From assembly GCA_019321725.1 (NCBI GenBank), contig CM033107.1:14747445-14811444 (forward strand): a DNA stretch of 64,000 nucleotides. The letters run 5' to 3'. Below are positions 49,530 to 60,831 of this stretch, piece by piece. The position numbers and the translations under genes are program-made. The notes below the pieces were generated by a model. The model searched no databases. It worked only from the letters and a program-made list of their open reading frames with translations, and was not told the origin of the DNA. The stretch is from Paulownia fortunei (lineage: Eukaryota > Streptophyta > Magnoliopsida > Lamiales > Paulowniaceae). Position 1 is the stretch's first letter. Each line of letters begins with the position of its first letter.

Positions 49530-50045
49530 GTGGGGTGGACAACAGTTCTACAAGGCTGCTGCCCGTCGAGTGGCTGGGCAGACCACCAGTCGGGCCGCTG
49601 GGTACCCACACGTCGGGTGCCAGCTGCCCACCCGACGTCACACGTCAGGTGGCTGGGCGCCCGCACGTTGGGTGGCGGGTGCCCGCACGCCTGGTGCCAG
49701 CGGGCAACCCGGCGCCCAACTTCAGGTGGCCTGCAACCACCCGACGTCACACGTAGGGTAAGAGCGGGCAAACCAGCGCCCGATGTCAGGTGGCTGGGCG
49801 CCCGCACGTTCAATGCAAGCGGGCGACCCAACGATCGATGTCGGGTGGCCGGCAGCCCACTCGACGTCACACGTTGGGTGGCTGGGCACCCGCACGTCAG
49901 GTGCCAGCAGGCGTCCCGGCGCCTGATGTCGGGTGGCCGACAGCCCACCCGACGTCATACGTCGGGGGGCTGGGCACCGCACATCAGGTACCGACAGGCT
50001 ACTCGACGCCCATACGTCATACGTCACACGTTGGGTAGTCGGCAC
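49530..50045. repeat. GC-rich minisatellite in the inner copia leader
   Basis: About six irregular units with a period near 88 bp. GGTGGCTGGG motifs start at about 49649, 49789, 49877 and 49965. Each unit carries CCCGACGTCACACGT, containing the palindrome GACGTC. The composition is strikingly unlike the surrounding AT-rich DNA and very rich in CpG. It produces long spurious ORFs on both strands (for example 49530-50114 plus, 49472-49948 minus). The outer element has only about two units at the equivalent place. Confidence 0.85.
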
Positions 50046-50424
50046 AGCAATTTATTTTTTTTAATATCTAAGAAATTAGGATTTTCACAAAATCTTGATT
50101 TCATAGTTTCTTGATCTCATCATGAAATTTTGAAAACTTGATGAAAACCAATTTTCTTGATCAAGAAATTAACTTATTTGAATTTTTTTTTTTGCCACGT
50201 TTCAAGAAATTCAAGATTTCACAAATCTTGAAATTTTTGGATCAAGAAATCCAATTTCTTAAGTTGTCTCAGTTCTTAAAACATTTTAAGATTTAAAATG
50301 ATTAATAATATTAATCCCAAATAAAGAAATTAATTGATTCAAAACCAATCATACATATAAATATTTAATCTATCACATATATTAAATAAACATAATCGAA
50401 AAGTATCAGAAACGCACGAACCTT

Positions 50425-50437
50425 GGCTCTGATACCA
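50425..50437 (-). promoter_or_regulatory. Inner copia primer binding site, tRNA-iMet type
   Basis: The minus strand reads TGGTATCAGAGCC, complementary to the 3' end of initiator tRNA-Met and standard for copia elements. It lies one base inside the 5' LTR (50439). Confidence 0.95.
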
Positions 50438-50438
50438 T

Positions 50439-52569
50439 TGTTGGGTTCGCGCGATCCCAGAAGACGTATACACAGCGGAATTTAAAAGTTTTCAAAAAAA
50501 CATAAATATATATTACATCACATGTAATTAAAATGAATCCTAGAACCCTTTCGTGATTATTCAATTGCGCGTTTTCTGATAGTTAAAGTAAGAATATTTC
50601 AAAAACTCTTACCTTGATTTGCACTTCGGCTGATGTAGGGATTGAAATAATTCAAATCGTTATTCCTATATGAAAGTATCTCCATATTCTTCAATTCAAA
50701 ACCCCTTTGATTGAAATCTAATTCACTTCTAGGATTCCAAATGTTATCCCTCTAACGGTATCCACACCTTGGATTCCCACTCGCAACCGAATCCTATGCT
50801 AGTAGTTTTCAATTCGATAATTCTATCCTAGAATGTTTTTTGTTTGGAACAAGAACACACTAACAATTAGTGTTTTAGGTGTTTAATTTAATTCTTAATT
50901 TAACAATTAAATTAAGAATTAAACTAGATAAAAGGTTGGTGAACATTTGGAGATTGAAAGGAAATGAGGGACGAATTTTTGGGGATGAAAGAAAATTATT
51001 TTTCTTCACAAAAATCTGCAATTAAAATCCCCATAAAAATATCCAAGAAGATTGTCAATAAAGGCAACCACAAGTCTTTTCCATATAGGACTCTTCTTCC
51101 TTTCTTATCTCCAACTCTTTTGGTAAGTTACTTTATCCCATAAGGATTTTCCTTTTTCCTTATTACCTCTTAAAAATTGAATTCTCAATTCAACTTCCTC
51201 TAGGAATTAGATTACCAATCCAATTTCCTAATGGGCTTCTTATAAGCCCACACCTAATGAGGTTAGGCCTAAGTAATCAATTAGATTCTACTTTAATTGA
51301 TCCAATCAATTAAATTAATTCATTTAATAATTAGGCCCATCTTACTTAATTGATCCAATTAATTAATTAAATATTCCAATTGGGCTTCCTAATCCAATTA
51401 GGTCCAATCAATTAATCTAATTAATTAATTGAATTAATTCCACACTTGAATTAATTTAACCCATTAATTAATTTAATCCAACACTTGGATTAATTTCTAG
51501 GCTAAAAATAGACTTGTCCAAGTTTTGTGTGTGACCCCTTAGGTTCACTTTAAACTAGCCGTAGGCTCACAACTCTTGTGACTTAGTTGAACAATTAATT
51601 ATTCTAATTAATTAATCCAATTAATTAATTCTCTTGAAACTAACTCATTAATTCCAAGAACCCACAAGACATGGAAAGTATCTAGCAATGCATCATGACT
51701 CCTAGTTTAAGGTGAATGTGCGAACCTATTTCAATTACGAATACCATTCAAATACGGTCCTTCCATCATCTAATCTCCTGATTGAGCCTAGGGCATGGAT
51801 GTTAAGTCGAAACCCCATTAGTTCAATAACTATGTTTTCATTCCTAGTAGCTTGACTCGATGATGAATAATTAGAAAACCCTACGTCTAACTTTTATCCA
51901 ACCTTGGCCAAGTATTTTAGAGTCAAGTACAGTGGAACACATAGGAGATTCACCTATTCATCTAGATAGGTAACGGATCCTTTGTTGGCCACTCATTAAT
52001 CTCCATACATGAAGATGTTACACCCAATATAAACCACTTGTGATTGCCATGCAATCGAAAAATATATCAAAGTACAACATGTCATGCACAAGATTACCAT
52101 AGTGCCTCAAGTCTTAAGACTAATTCTTACACTATTGTAACGAGAAAATTCCCATTCGACAATAGAATATTTCCAATTGGGAATTTTCAGGTGGGGTTGT
52201 TCAGTGTACTTGTTCCCAACAAGCACCCGCATACATACACTAGTGTCTCCATACCAATACCTATGGAATAAGGTATCCTCCTTTCGAGCCTGCATCGTAT
52301 GCGCAAATTTCAACTGGATCAATGATGTCCCATCTCATTGATCCTTAATTTGGAACGTTTTAAGATCACAGCCTTAGAGGTATATTCTACGATCACCATC
52401 ATATGCGCAATCATGCCCCATAGCTATGTGTGATCTAAGGATTTTATCTAATTCTTATGATGAATTTAAGATAAAGATTGCCATTTAAATGATATTAATA
52501 TAAATAAGAATGATTCGCAAGAGTATAAGAACGGCCAGAACAATTGGCATGCCGGGCACTACTCTAACA
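50439..52569 (-). repeat. Inner copia 5' LTR
   Basis: It has the same ends as the 3' LTR. The 75-residue ORF at 52044-52271 and the 71-residue ORF at 52107-52322 are opposite-strand readings of LTR sequence found in all copies. Confidence 0.92.
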
Positions 52570-55358
52570 CTTTCCACACTGATGTTACCTCTACCAATGA
52601 ATTTCAAAATCACAGTATCGCTAATCTACTTCTACTTGGATCCTTTGATGAGATCTTAGCTTCTTTGCCTGTGCAATAGCCCCTATTATTATCGCAATAC
52701 TCCAGTACTGAATTAACAATGGTTGGAACTACATCTAACACTTGGATTAAGTTTCTTATCCAAACAATTCATTTTTGCAGCATTGTATGCCCTGATGTAT
52801 TCAATCACGGTGGTAGAATCCACGGTTGTTATAAGTTTGGAACTCTTTCCAACTAACCGTCCTACTATTTAGGATGAACACGAATTTAGACACAGACTTC
52901 AAGTCGTCTACTTTAGACTAAACACTAGATGAAGCATCTAAGTTTTAGTTCTCCATAACCATACTCCAAGAAGAAATCCTTTGTGCTTCATAAGAACTAA
53001 AGATCGTCTTTACAGCTTTCAATGCTTTTTGCATCGAATTGATTGATATTTGCTTGTAACACTCAGAGTATTTCTGATATCAAATCATGTACATAGATTT
53101 GCATATTTTATGCTTTCTTTCAAGGATGCATAAAATAAGTAAGTCAGTATTTCTCTTTCTTTCAAAAGTCTTTGGAGATGAGGACTTCGAAAGAAAAATC
53201 TCATGACTTATAAGCAAGAATCTTTCCTAGGATTCTTCCATGCTAAACCCTTTTAGCATCTAATCTATGTACTTGGATTTAGGATAGTCAAAACATCCTT
53301 CCAGATCTATCTCTATAAATCTCAATCCCTAATCCTTAGGATGCTTATCCCAAATCACTTTTGGAGAACTTTGTATATGACAAGTCTCAATTGACTGCAA
53401 TATTTCTACATCATCTGTATGAGTAAATTGTCATCAACGTAAAACACAATAATCATCACCATACTCCCACTAACCCTTTTGTACACATATGGCTCATTCA
53501 CATTCCTAAGGAAATCAAACTATTTGATTGCTTTAGAGAATTGAATGTTCCACATTTGGAAAATTTATTTTGAGTTCTTAACAGATCTCTGAAGCTCGCA
53601 AATTTTTGCTTGCGTCTATTTGATATGAAAATCTTAGACCGCTTAACTTATATCCCTTTCTCAATACCCCTATTGACAAATATGGTCTTCATATCCCTTT
53701 ACCATATCTAGTAGTCATAATACGTAGATATAACTAGTATACTCGGAATGGACTTTAGCATTACATCTAGTAAAAGGTATCCTCAATAGTTAACACCTTG
53801 ACTTTGAGCGTAACACTTTGCTACCAGTCATGCCATTATAGGTCACTACCTTCCCAGGTTCTTCAATTTATATTTGCAGACCCATTTACAGCTAATGAGA
53901 ACTATTCCCACTAATGGGCCCACCAAGGTCAAACCTTGTTGGAGTACATAGAGTCCATTTTGGATTGCATGGCATTTTCCCAATTTCCAAATTGATGTTA
54001 TATATCTTTACTCTTTAGTTAGATCAATATTTAAAAAGGTGATCCTCCTTGCTCCTTTCTAGCAAGAGACTCTTATCGTATAAGTAGCCCCAAGATCCTT
54101 TCAGATCTCATTGGAGGTTATGTACTAGAAGTTTTAGTAATTTGTTCATACACCATTGCCACTTGTGAGACAAACTGTGATTCTTGAACTATTTCAAGTT
54201 CTGTGATCTAGCAATTTCTATCTAATAGAAATTCCTTCTTCTCAAGAAGGTGGAGTCCCTAGAAAACAAACTCCTTTGTTCTTAGGAACCATAGAAATGG
54301 TATTCTTTAGATTCATTTGAATACCCTACAAATTTGCATAAGCTGGATTCATATCCATAATATCTCCTACTAACTGTTTTAAAAAAGCAGGCCCCTTTAT
54401 ACCCTTAGGTATATATGCGAGGGGTCTTTTACCACATCATATCACATATGATATTTTTGAGCATCGATTTAGATGATATCCTTACTTGATAATAATATTA
54501 TTGATTTTAGGGTGAATTCTCAGAATGAAGGAGGAAATAAGTGAAACTCAACTTGGATTCACTTAAAATAAGAATCTAATTCTCCATTAGATAATCAAGA
54601 ATTTACCACCTTAGTATTCTCTTCCTCGATCACATCGATTGATTTAATACTTTGGCCAATTTAATTCTCTACTTTATGTCTAAATTTTTTGAACCCTTCA
54701 AAGGATCTTAGAATAATGAAGTAAGAATAGTTTGCTTGTACACTAACACTTAGTGGACTCCTTACGTCCCTTTTGATCACATCCAAAGGTGTGGTTTGCT
54801 CCATTTATCTCACAAATGGTGATTTGGTCATATTTTCCTAGAGATAAGATTTACAAGTTGGCACCTCATATAAGTCCAAAAGGTCAAGCAAATGCACCAT
54901 CTTTTGAACTCTTTCTTTAGAGATATGATCTAATCTAGCTTACCACAAGTATGCACTGCTTTGATTATCTAATTCTTAAATTACTTTGTTGATTATATAT
55001 CATAGAATGTTGGGATTATATAGTTCATTTGTCAATGTAGCAAAAACAATTAACTAATACTATCTTAATTCTATCCAGAGTTAAGTGATCATTCTTATAG
55101 CTAATAAAGCAATGCTTACTTTATTCTCAAGCTTAAAGATTATCATTTATCTTATTCTCTATTTTTCTTATTATCCACTGCAACCCTTTGCAAAGATGGG
55201 ATCATATCCGATATCCAATACCCAAGAAAAAATTTATAATGGTTGATATCAACAAAGTATAAACTTGAATTAGAACTTCTTCTAATTTAACTAAGCACGT
55301 CAATACTTGTGTTTTCTCTTTCCATACCCTAAATATCCACAATGGTGACAAACATCTA
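52570..55358 (-). pseudogene. Outer copia pol, degenerate
   Basis: This is collinear with 45320-48110 of the inner element. The RT box at 53430-53441 reads YVDDNLLI, so the catalytic Asp pair is kept here, unlike in the inner element and copia A. A zinc knuckle fragment at about 55335-55355 directly abuts the minisatellite. No long ORFs remain. Confidence 0.8.
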
Positions 55359-55527
55359 TATCCGTTGGGTGATTGGGTGCCCGCACACCGAGTGCCAGTG
55401 GGTGACCCAGCGCCCGACATCGGGTGACCATCAGCCCACTCGACATCACACGTCAGGTGGCTGGGCGGCCGCAGGTCAGGTACCCTGGCAGCCCACCCGA
55501 TGTCAGACGTTGGGTGGTCGGCAGTCT
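55359..55527. repeat. GC-rich minisatellite in the outer copia leader (about two units)
   Basis: Same sequence family as 49530-50045. It includes GGTGGCTGGG at about 55456 and GACGTTGGGTGGTCGGCA at the end nearest the primer site. Between the zinc knuckle and these units, about 1.3 kb of leader and all of the gag capsid region are missing compared with the other elements. Confidence 0.85.
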
Positions 55528-55942
55528 AATTTTTTTTTAAAAGTCTAAGAATTCAAGATTTTCACAAAATCTTGATTTCATAATTTCTTGATCTCATCAA
55601 GAAATTTTAAAAACTTAATAAAAACTAATTTTTTTGATTAACAAATCAACTTATTTGATTTTTTATTTCTTGCCACGTTTCAAGAAATTCAAGATATCAC
55701 AAATCTTAAAATTTTTAGATTAAGAAATTCAAGATTTCAAAAATCTTGAAATTCTTAAATCAAGAAATTCAATTTCTTAACTCATCTCAGTTCTTAAAAT
55801 ATTTTAACATTTAAAACGATTAATAATATTAATCCCAAACAAAGAAATTAATTGATTCAAAATCAATCACATATATAAATATTTAATCTATCGCATATAT
55901 TAATTAAACATAATTGAAAAGTATTAGAAACGCACAAACCTT

Positions 55943-55955
55943 GGCTCTGATACTA
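55943..55955 (-). promoter_or_regulatory. Outer copia primer binding site
   Basis: The minus strand reads TAGTATCAGAGCC, one base from the canonical TGGTATCAGAGCC. It lies one base from the LTR start at 55957. Confidence 0.9.
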
Positions 55956-55956
55956 C

Positions 55957-57794
55957 TGTTGAGTTCACGCGATCCTGAGAAACGTATACGCAGCAGAATT
56001 TAAAAATTTTTAAAAACATAAATATATATTATATCACATGTAATTAAAACAAATCCTGAAACCCTTTTACTGATTACTTAGTTATATGTTTTCTGATAGT
56101 TAAAGTAACAAAGTTTCAGAAACTCTTAACTTGATTTGCACTCCGGCTGATTTAGAGATTAAAATGATTCAAATCGTTATCCCTACATGAAAGTATCTCT
56201 ATATTCTTCAATTCAAAATCCCTTTGATTGAAATATGATTTGCTTGTAGGATCCCAAATGTTATCCCTCTAACGGTATCCATATCTTGAATGTCCACTCG
56301 CAACCGAATCATATGCTAGTCGTTATAAATTCAATAATTCTATCCGATAATAATTTTATTTGGAACAAGAACATTCTAACAATTAGTGTTTTAGGTGTTT
56401 AATTTAATTCTTAATTCAACAATTGAATCAAGAATTAAACTAGATAAAAGGTTGGCGAACTTTTGGAGATTGAAAGGAAATGAGGGACGAATTTTTGGAG
56501 ATGAAGAAAACTATTTTTCTTCAAGAGAGAGGGGTTGTTTTCCACGTTTTTTTTCTTCACAAAAATATGCAATAAAATCTCCATAAAAAAACGTCCAAGA
56601 AAATTGTTAATAAAGGCTACCACAAGTTCTTTTCATGTAGGACTCTTCTTCCTTTCTTATCTCCAATCTTTTAGTAAATTTTCTTATCCCATAAGAACTT
56701 TCTTTTTTCCTTATTGTCTCTTATAAATTGAATTCTAAATTCAACTTCCTCTAAAAATTGGATTATCAATCCAATTTCTAATGGGCTTCTTACAAGCCCA
56801 CACCTAATGGGCTTAGACCTAAATAATCAATTAGGTCCTACTTTAATTGATCAAATTAATTTATTTAATTAATTAGACCCAACTTAATTAATTGATCCAA
56901 TCAATTAATATCTTAATTAATTGATCCAATCAATTAGTTAAATGTTTCAATTGGGCTCTCTAATCCAATTAGGTCCAATCAATTAATCTAATTAAATAAT
57001 TAAATTAATTCAACACTTGAATTAATTTAAGCTCCATTAATTAATTTAATTCAACACTTGAATTAATTTATAGGCTAAAAATGGAATTGTCCAAGTTTTA
57101 TGTTGACCTCTTAAGTTTACTTTAAGCTAACTGTGGGCTCACAACTCTTGTGACTTAGTTGAACAATTAATTATTTAGATTAATTAATCCAATTAATTAA
57201 TTCTCTTGGAATTAACTCATTAATTCCAAAACCCACAAGACATGGGAAACACCTACTAATGCATCATGACTCATAATCTAAGGTGAATATACGAACCTAT
57301 TCCAATTATGAATATCATGCAAGTACGGTCATTCCGTCATTTAATATCCTAATTGACCTTGGGGCATGAATGTTAAGTCGAAACCTCATTAATTCAATAA
57401 TTATGTTTCCATTCCTAGTAGCTTGATTTGATGATGAATAATTAGAAAATCCCACGTCTAATTTCCATCCAACCTTGACTAATGTTTATGGAACGAGGCA
57501 TCCTCCTTTCGAGCCTGCATAATATGCGCAACTCTCAATGGGATCAATGATATCCCATTTTATTGATTTTTAACTTGGAACGTTTTAAGATCACAACTTT
57601 AAAGGCATATTTCATGATTACCATTATATGCACAACCATACCCCATAGCTGTGTGTGATCTAAGCACTTTATCTAATTTTTATGATGAATTTAAGATAAA
57701 GATTGACATTTAAGTAATATTAATATAAATAAAAATAATTCGCAAGAATATAAGAACGACCAGAACAATTGCCACGTTAGACACTACTATAACA
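55957..57794 (-). repeat. Outer copia 5' LTR, with internal deletion
   Basis: Starts TGTTGAGTTCACGCG and ends CACTACTATAACA on the plus strand. About 230 bp present in other LTRs are missing at about 57477. The ORFs at 56395-56726 are LTR sequence. Confidence 0.9.
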
Positions 57795-57856
57795 GATTGA
57801 TGGTACTACATGGTGACAACCTCCTCTTTCGTGGCCTTGTTACCCTTCTCCACCAT
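57795..57856 (-). pseudogene. RPL31: Ribosomal protein L31 pseudogene, 5' end
   Basis: The minus strand starts ATG at 57856 and reads MVEKGNKATKEEVVTM, then a stop and YHQ. Plant eL31 begins MVEK..., then [20 protein letters not shown]. The stop arises from a small indel in the REYTIN codons. Joined across the copia target site (GATTG), it continues into 40885-40733 in the same strand and order, so the two pieces are one pseudogene. Confidence 0.88.
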
Positions 57857-58440
57857 TGTTGTTGGTGCTACTGCTTAATAATGCACAACCTTGAAGTCAT
57901 TTCCTAAAGCTTTGGGGCTGCTTAGTGGCTTGAAGGTAGGATGGTAATTGGATCTACAACAGTTAAGGGCAACCAAGACATCTTACATTGGAATTTAATT
58001 TGTGGATTAAGCTGGGGATACATCAGTCACACTTCCAAGGCAAGATGGGTTGTCCGCCCTAATCATGTATGAAGTGCCGGGCAACCCAAAAGTCACTGGC
58101 CCAAGTTTGTGAGAGAAAACATTGGATAATGTATGACAAATCTATTTATCAACCATCCCTCTCAGCCAAGTATGTTAAACAGGCCCTAGTATATTGAGTG
58201 GCAAGTACAAATACCGTGTACGAAATAAAAACAATTGTATAACCTGGCCCATAGTTTCAAGCCCGATTCTCCTTCCAGCAAGGCCTTGTTCGCAGCCCAA
58301 CAAAGATTCGACACAAGTCCAGAACAATGCTTTGAAAAAGGAAATTATTTACTCATACTTCAAAACAGAAAATGGAACGGCGGCCGACTTACCTAGTCCG
58401 AGAAATGTAATTCAAAAATGTTTTCCATCCAGCCAATACT
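57857..58440. other. Intergenic sequence upstream of the DUF1644 gene
   Basis: The first part is probably the 5' flank of the RPL31 copy. I see no further gene. A plus-strand ORF of 82 codons at 58194-58442 has no recognisable domain and ends just before the promoter. Confidence 0.5.
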
Positions 58441-58446
58441 AGTCCT

Positions 58447-58545
58447 CCACGTCAGCCCACGCAAAATACCCTTTAAATATATAGATATAATGTATATATA
58501 GGCACATGAACTTCTACGTTAGTTGGTGCTTCTAATAAACCCTAG
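58447..58545 (+). promoter_or_regulatory. Putative core promoter of the DUF1644 gene
   Basis: A CCACGTCA element (ACGT core, bZIP type) lies at 58447-58454. An AT-rich TATA-like stretch, TATATAGATATAATGTATAT, lies at about 58479-58499. A telo-box AAACCCTA lies at 58537-58544; such boxes occur near transcription starts of many growth-related plant genes. The transcription start is probably between 58525 and 58550. This is inferred from position and motifs only. Confidence 0.55.
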
Positions 58546-60831
58546 CCCCGCAAAATCCCACGGGCCACATATCACCGCCTGGACCCGCGAGCACCATCGA
58601 TCCTGAGCTGAGCTTGGATTAAACGATCTGCTTGAAGCAGTTGTGTAGAATCAACCGGACCAAGCGACGCTCTCCTATCTTTCTTTCTGGTGATTTCACT
58701 TCTAAGTCAACCTGTGAGGTATTCTGATTTTCTTTTTCTCTCACTTTTTGAGAGTTTAGAGTATTCGAATTTGAATTGGATTTGGGTTGGTGGGGATGCC
58801 CGTTTGTGTATGTATTCTGGTGTCTGAATTGGGGTTTGTATCTTGATGGTTGTGTAAACTATAAATTTGATTTCTTCGGCTGGAAACTTGTTTAAAGATG
58901 GTGGGGATTCGAGAAAGCTGTGTGTTTATGCTGTTTATTGTTTTACTTTGCATATACTTTCTCTATTATAACTTGAGCGTCAGCGAGTCTGATTAAATTC
59001 TGTCTGAACAGATTACTCTAATTTTTTCATGGATTTTTCGGTCCTAAAGTTTTTTACCCCTTTCTATCTCTGATGTAAAATTTTTATGTGGATTTGTCTG
59101 GGATTGTTGAAAGTATTAGATTCGAATGCTAGGTGCATGCTATTGTGCTAACTTCTTACTTGCTTTATACTTCTATATGTTTTTAAAGCTTGATGAAACT
59201 CAAAAGATTTTGGGTTTCGGTGGTGAACATAGATTTTCAGATGCCTGTTTCGTTTATCTACACCTGTTCAAAACCTAGAGTTTGAGAAATACAATGTTAT
59301 GCTTATAATGAATTGGTCATCTCTACTTTAGCCAGTTGTAAAATACGAGTAGTCATTTGATGTTGTGAATAGATATTTGTGCTGGTACTTCATATGACTG
59401 TTGGGTTATATTGTAAATGGGATCAACAAAGACACTATTGAATGATAAAGGTTATCATTATTTCATATCCAGCTGGCTGGCACTTTTTGTTTTGTTGCAA
59501 CCATCTCTTTCTGCGTGGCAGTTTACTTTTGTTTGTATGATATGGATTGGGGCTTTGGGTGTTATGCATTAGCAATAGATAGATGTTAGAACTAAAGAGT
59601 TAAAAAGTGGCAATAATTGTGATTGTTCTCATTGAAAGGCTCTGATGTGCAATTGAATAACCACCTCATTTACAAAACATTTAGCCCGTCAATTAAGGGG
59701 CTGTTCTGAGGAAGACTTTGGTTTGGAAACAGATTGCTGTGGCCATAGCGGGCTGCAAAGAGAGCTGGATTCTTGGTTTGGGGAGAGACAAAGACCATGA
59801 TGGAGGTGGGTTGCAGTTGAGTGAGTTTGTTTGGCAAGAGACTGGTGATCGAGTGTATGTTAATAGTAGTCTTCTGACTTAGGAGGAGATGCAAGTGGCA
59901 ATGGAAGGGGTCTAATTGGAAAGATGGAGGCGGAGGCAATGGAATTTTGACTTGGGAACATTTTAGCATTTATATTACTTCCCTTTATTGATGAAACTGG
60001 GGGTAACCTGGTAAATATCTCTGAATCAACCGGGGGGCCTCAAATAGCGAAAAGTTCTCTCCCTAGCCAAAGCACTGTGTCATCAAGTCAATGCATGAGA
60101 TGATCTGAATTGAACCTTAATTGATACTGATAAGAGTCAAAATGGCTTGTCTGGTTTGTCAATTTGGGGGGTGGGAGGGTGGTGGTATTTATATTTTGCA
60201 CTTCTGGAAATAAGTCAGTTGGGTGTCACCATTGTGCTAAAATAAAAGAATTACCCTTTAGCGTCTGTGTTATTGGCTTGTCGTCAATAATTTCTTGATG
60301 ATGTGATCACCAATGACGAGGGCTGGGGGGGCGATACGAAAATTTGATATTTTTACATGCTTAATGTGTGATCGTTAGTATTTTCAAAGACAATATCGCA
60401 AATATTGTCAGTTGTCAGTTGTCAGTATCGTGATTACTTTATGTTTTATTTTAGAGTAAAACAAAGGAAATGTTACTCTCAACAGTTGTCTCATGCTTGT
60501 GTAATTGGCTGGAAGTATATCATTTGCAGCTAATATACATACTTAGTGAAGCATGTAGGTGAATTGGTAAAAGGTTCTCAATATTGAATGAAAAGTGTCT
60601 CAACTAGATCTCAAAGTGGATCAATGGAGCCTTCCTAATTTTATATTTAAATACTTCTTGGGCTTATAAATTGTATTTAATTCTTCATTTGCTGTACATT
60701 TGTTGGGCTACTTGTTTCTATTTGCATAGTGATTATTCTGCACTGGTTTTTGGCTGTAGATCCAACTTTTCTATAGCTGTTGGGAAGGAAGAGTAACTTG
60801 TTTGTGTCTATCCTTGTATTGACATCTTAAC
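58546..60831 (+). other. 5' UTR of the DUF1644 gene with a 2 kb intron
   Basis: A non-coding first exon ends at about 58718 at the donor GAG|GTATTC. The intron (58719-60759, 2,041 bp) is T-rich and ends at TTTTTGGCTGTAG|ATCC. The second exon has 72 bp of leader before the ATG at 60832. I see no ATG in exon 1 downstream of the telo-box nor in the leader part of exon 2, so the proposed start is the first ATG of the spliced message. The splice sites are read by eye; the acceptor TCTATAG at about 60775 is an alternative. Small ORFs inside the intron (58756-58953 and 59670-59969, both minus) are not supported as genes. Confidence 0.6.

Larger units (their letters stand above)
43120..52569 (-). mobile_element. 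Inner copia element, complete with TSD
   Basis: In element order: 5' LTR 52569-50439 (2,131 bp), primer site 50437-50425, internal 50424-45207, and 3' LTR 45206-43120 (2,087 bp). The TSD CTTTC is at 43115-43119 and 52570-52574. Total length is 9,450 bp. The two LTRs look very similar by eye, more so than to other copies, which suggests a fairly young insertion. Coding capacity is poor: no pol ORF longer than about 100 codons, and gag is largely deleted (see the separate entry). It was mobilised by another copia or decayed after insertion. Confidence 0.92.
40886..57794 (-). mobile_element. Outer copia element, interrupted by an inner copia
   Basis: In element order: 5' LTR 57794-55957, primer site 55955-55943, internal 55942-52575, then the inner element, then internal 43119-42999 and 3' LTR 42998-40886. 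Without the inner element and one target duplication it is about 7.45 kb. The TSD is GATTG. The 5' LTR (1,838 bp) has lost about 230 bp near 57477 relative to the 3' LTR (2,113 bp). It inserted into the RPL31 pseudogene. Internal sequence contains degenerate copia pol, but the zinc knuckle lies next to the GC-rich minisatellite, so gag and most of the leader are deleted. Confidence 0.9.

Noticed and set aside
49530..50114. 194-codon ORF on the plus strand and 158-codon ORF on the minus strand
   Set aside because: Both lie in the GC-rich minisatellite, where stop codons are rare in every frame. The translations are Arg- and Pro-rich repeats without a domain.
58194..58442. 82-codon ORF on the plus strand
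   Set aside because: No domain, no clear promoter, and it ends just upstream of the DUF1644 promoter; a chance ORF is more likely.
59670..59969. 99-codon ORF on the minus strand
   Set aside because: It lies inside the proposed 5'-UTR intron of the DUF1644 gene, has no recognisable domain, and has a low-complexity Pro- and Leu-rich start.
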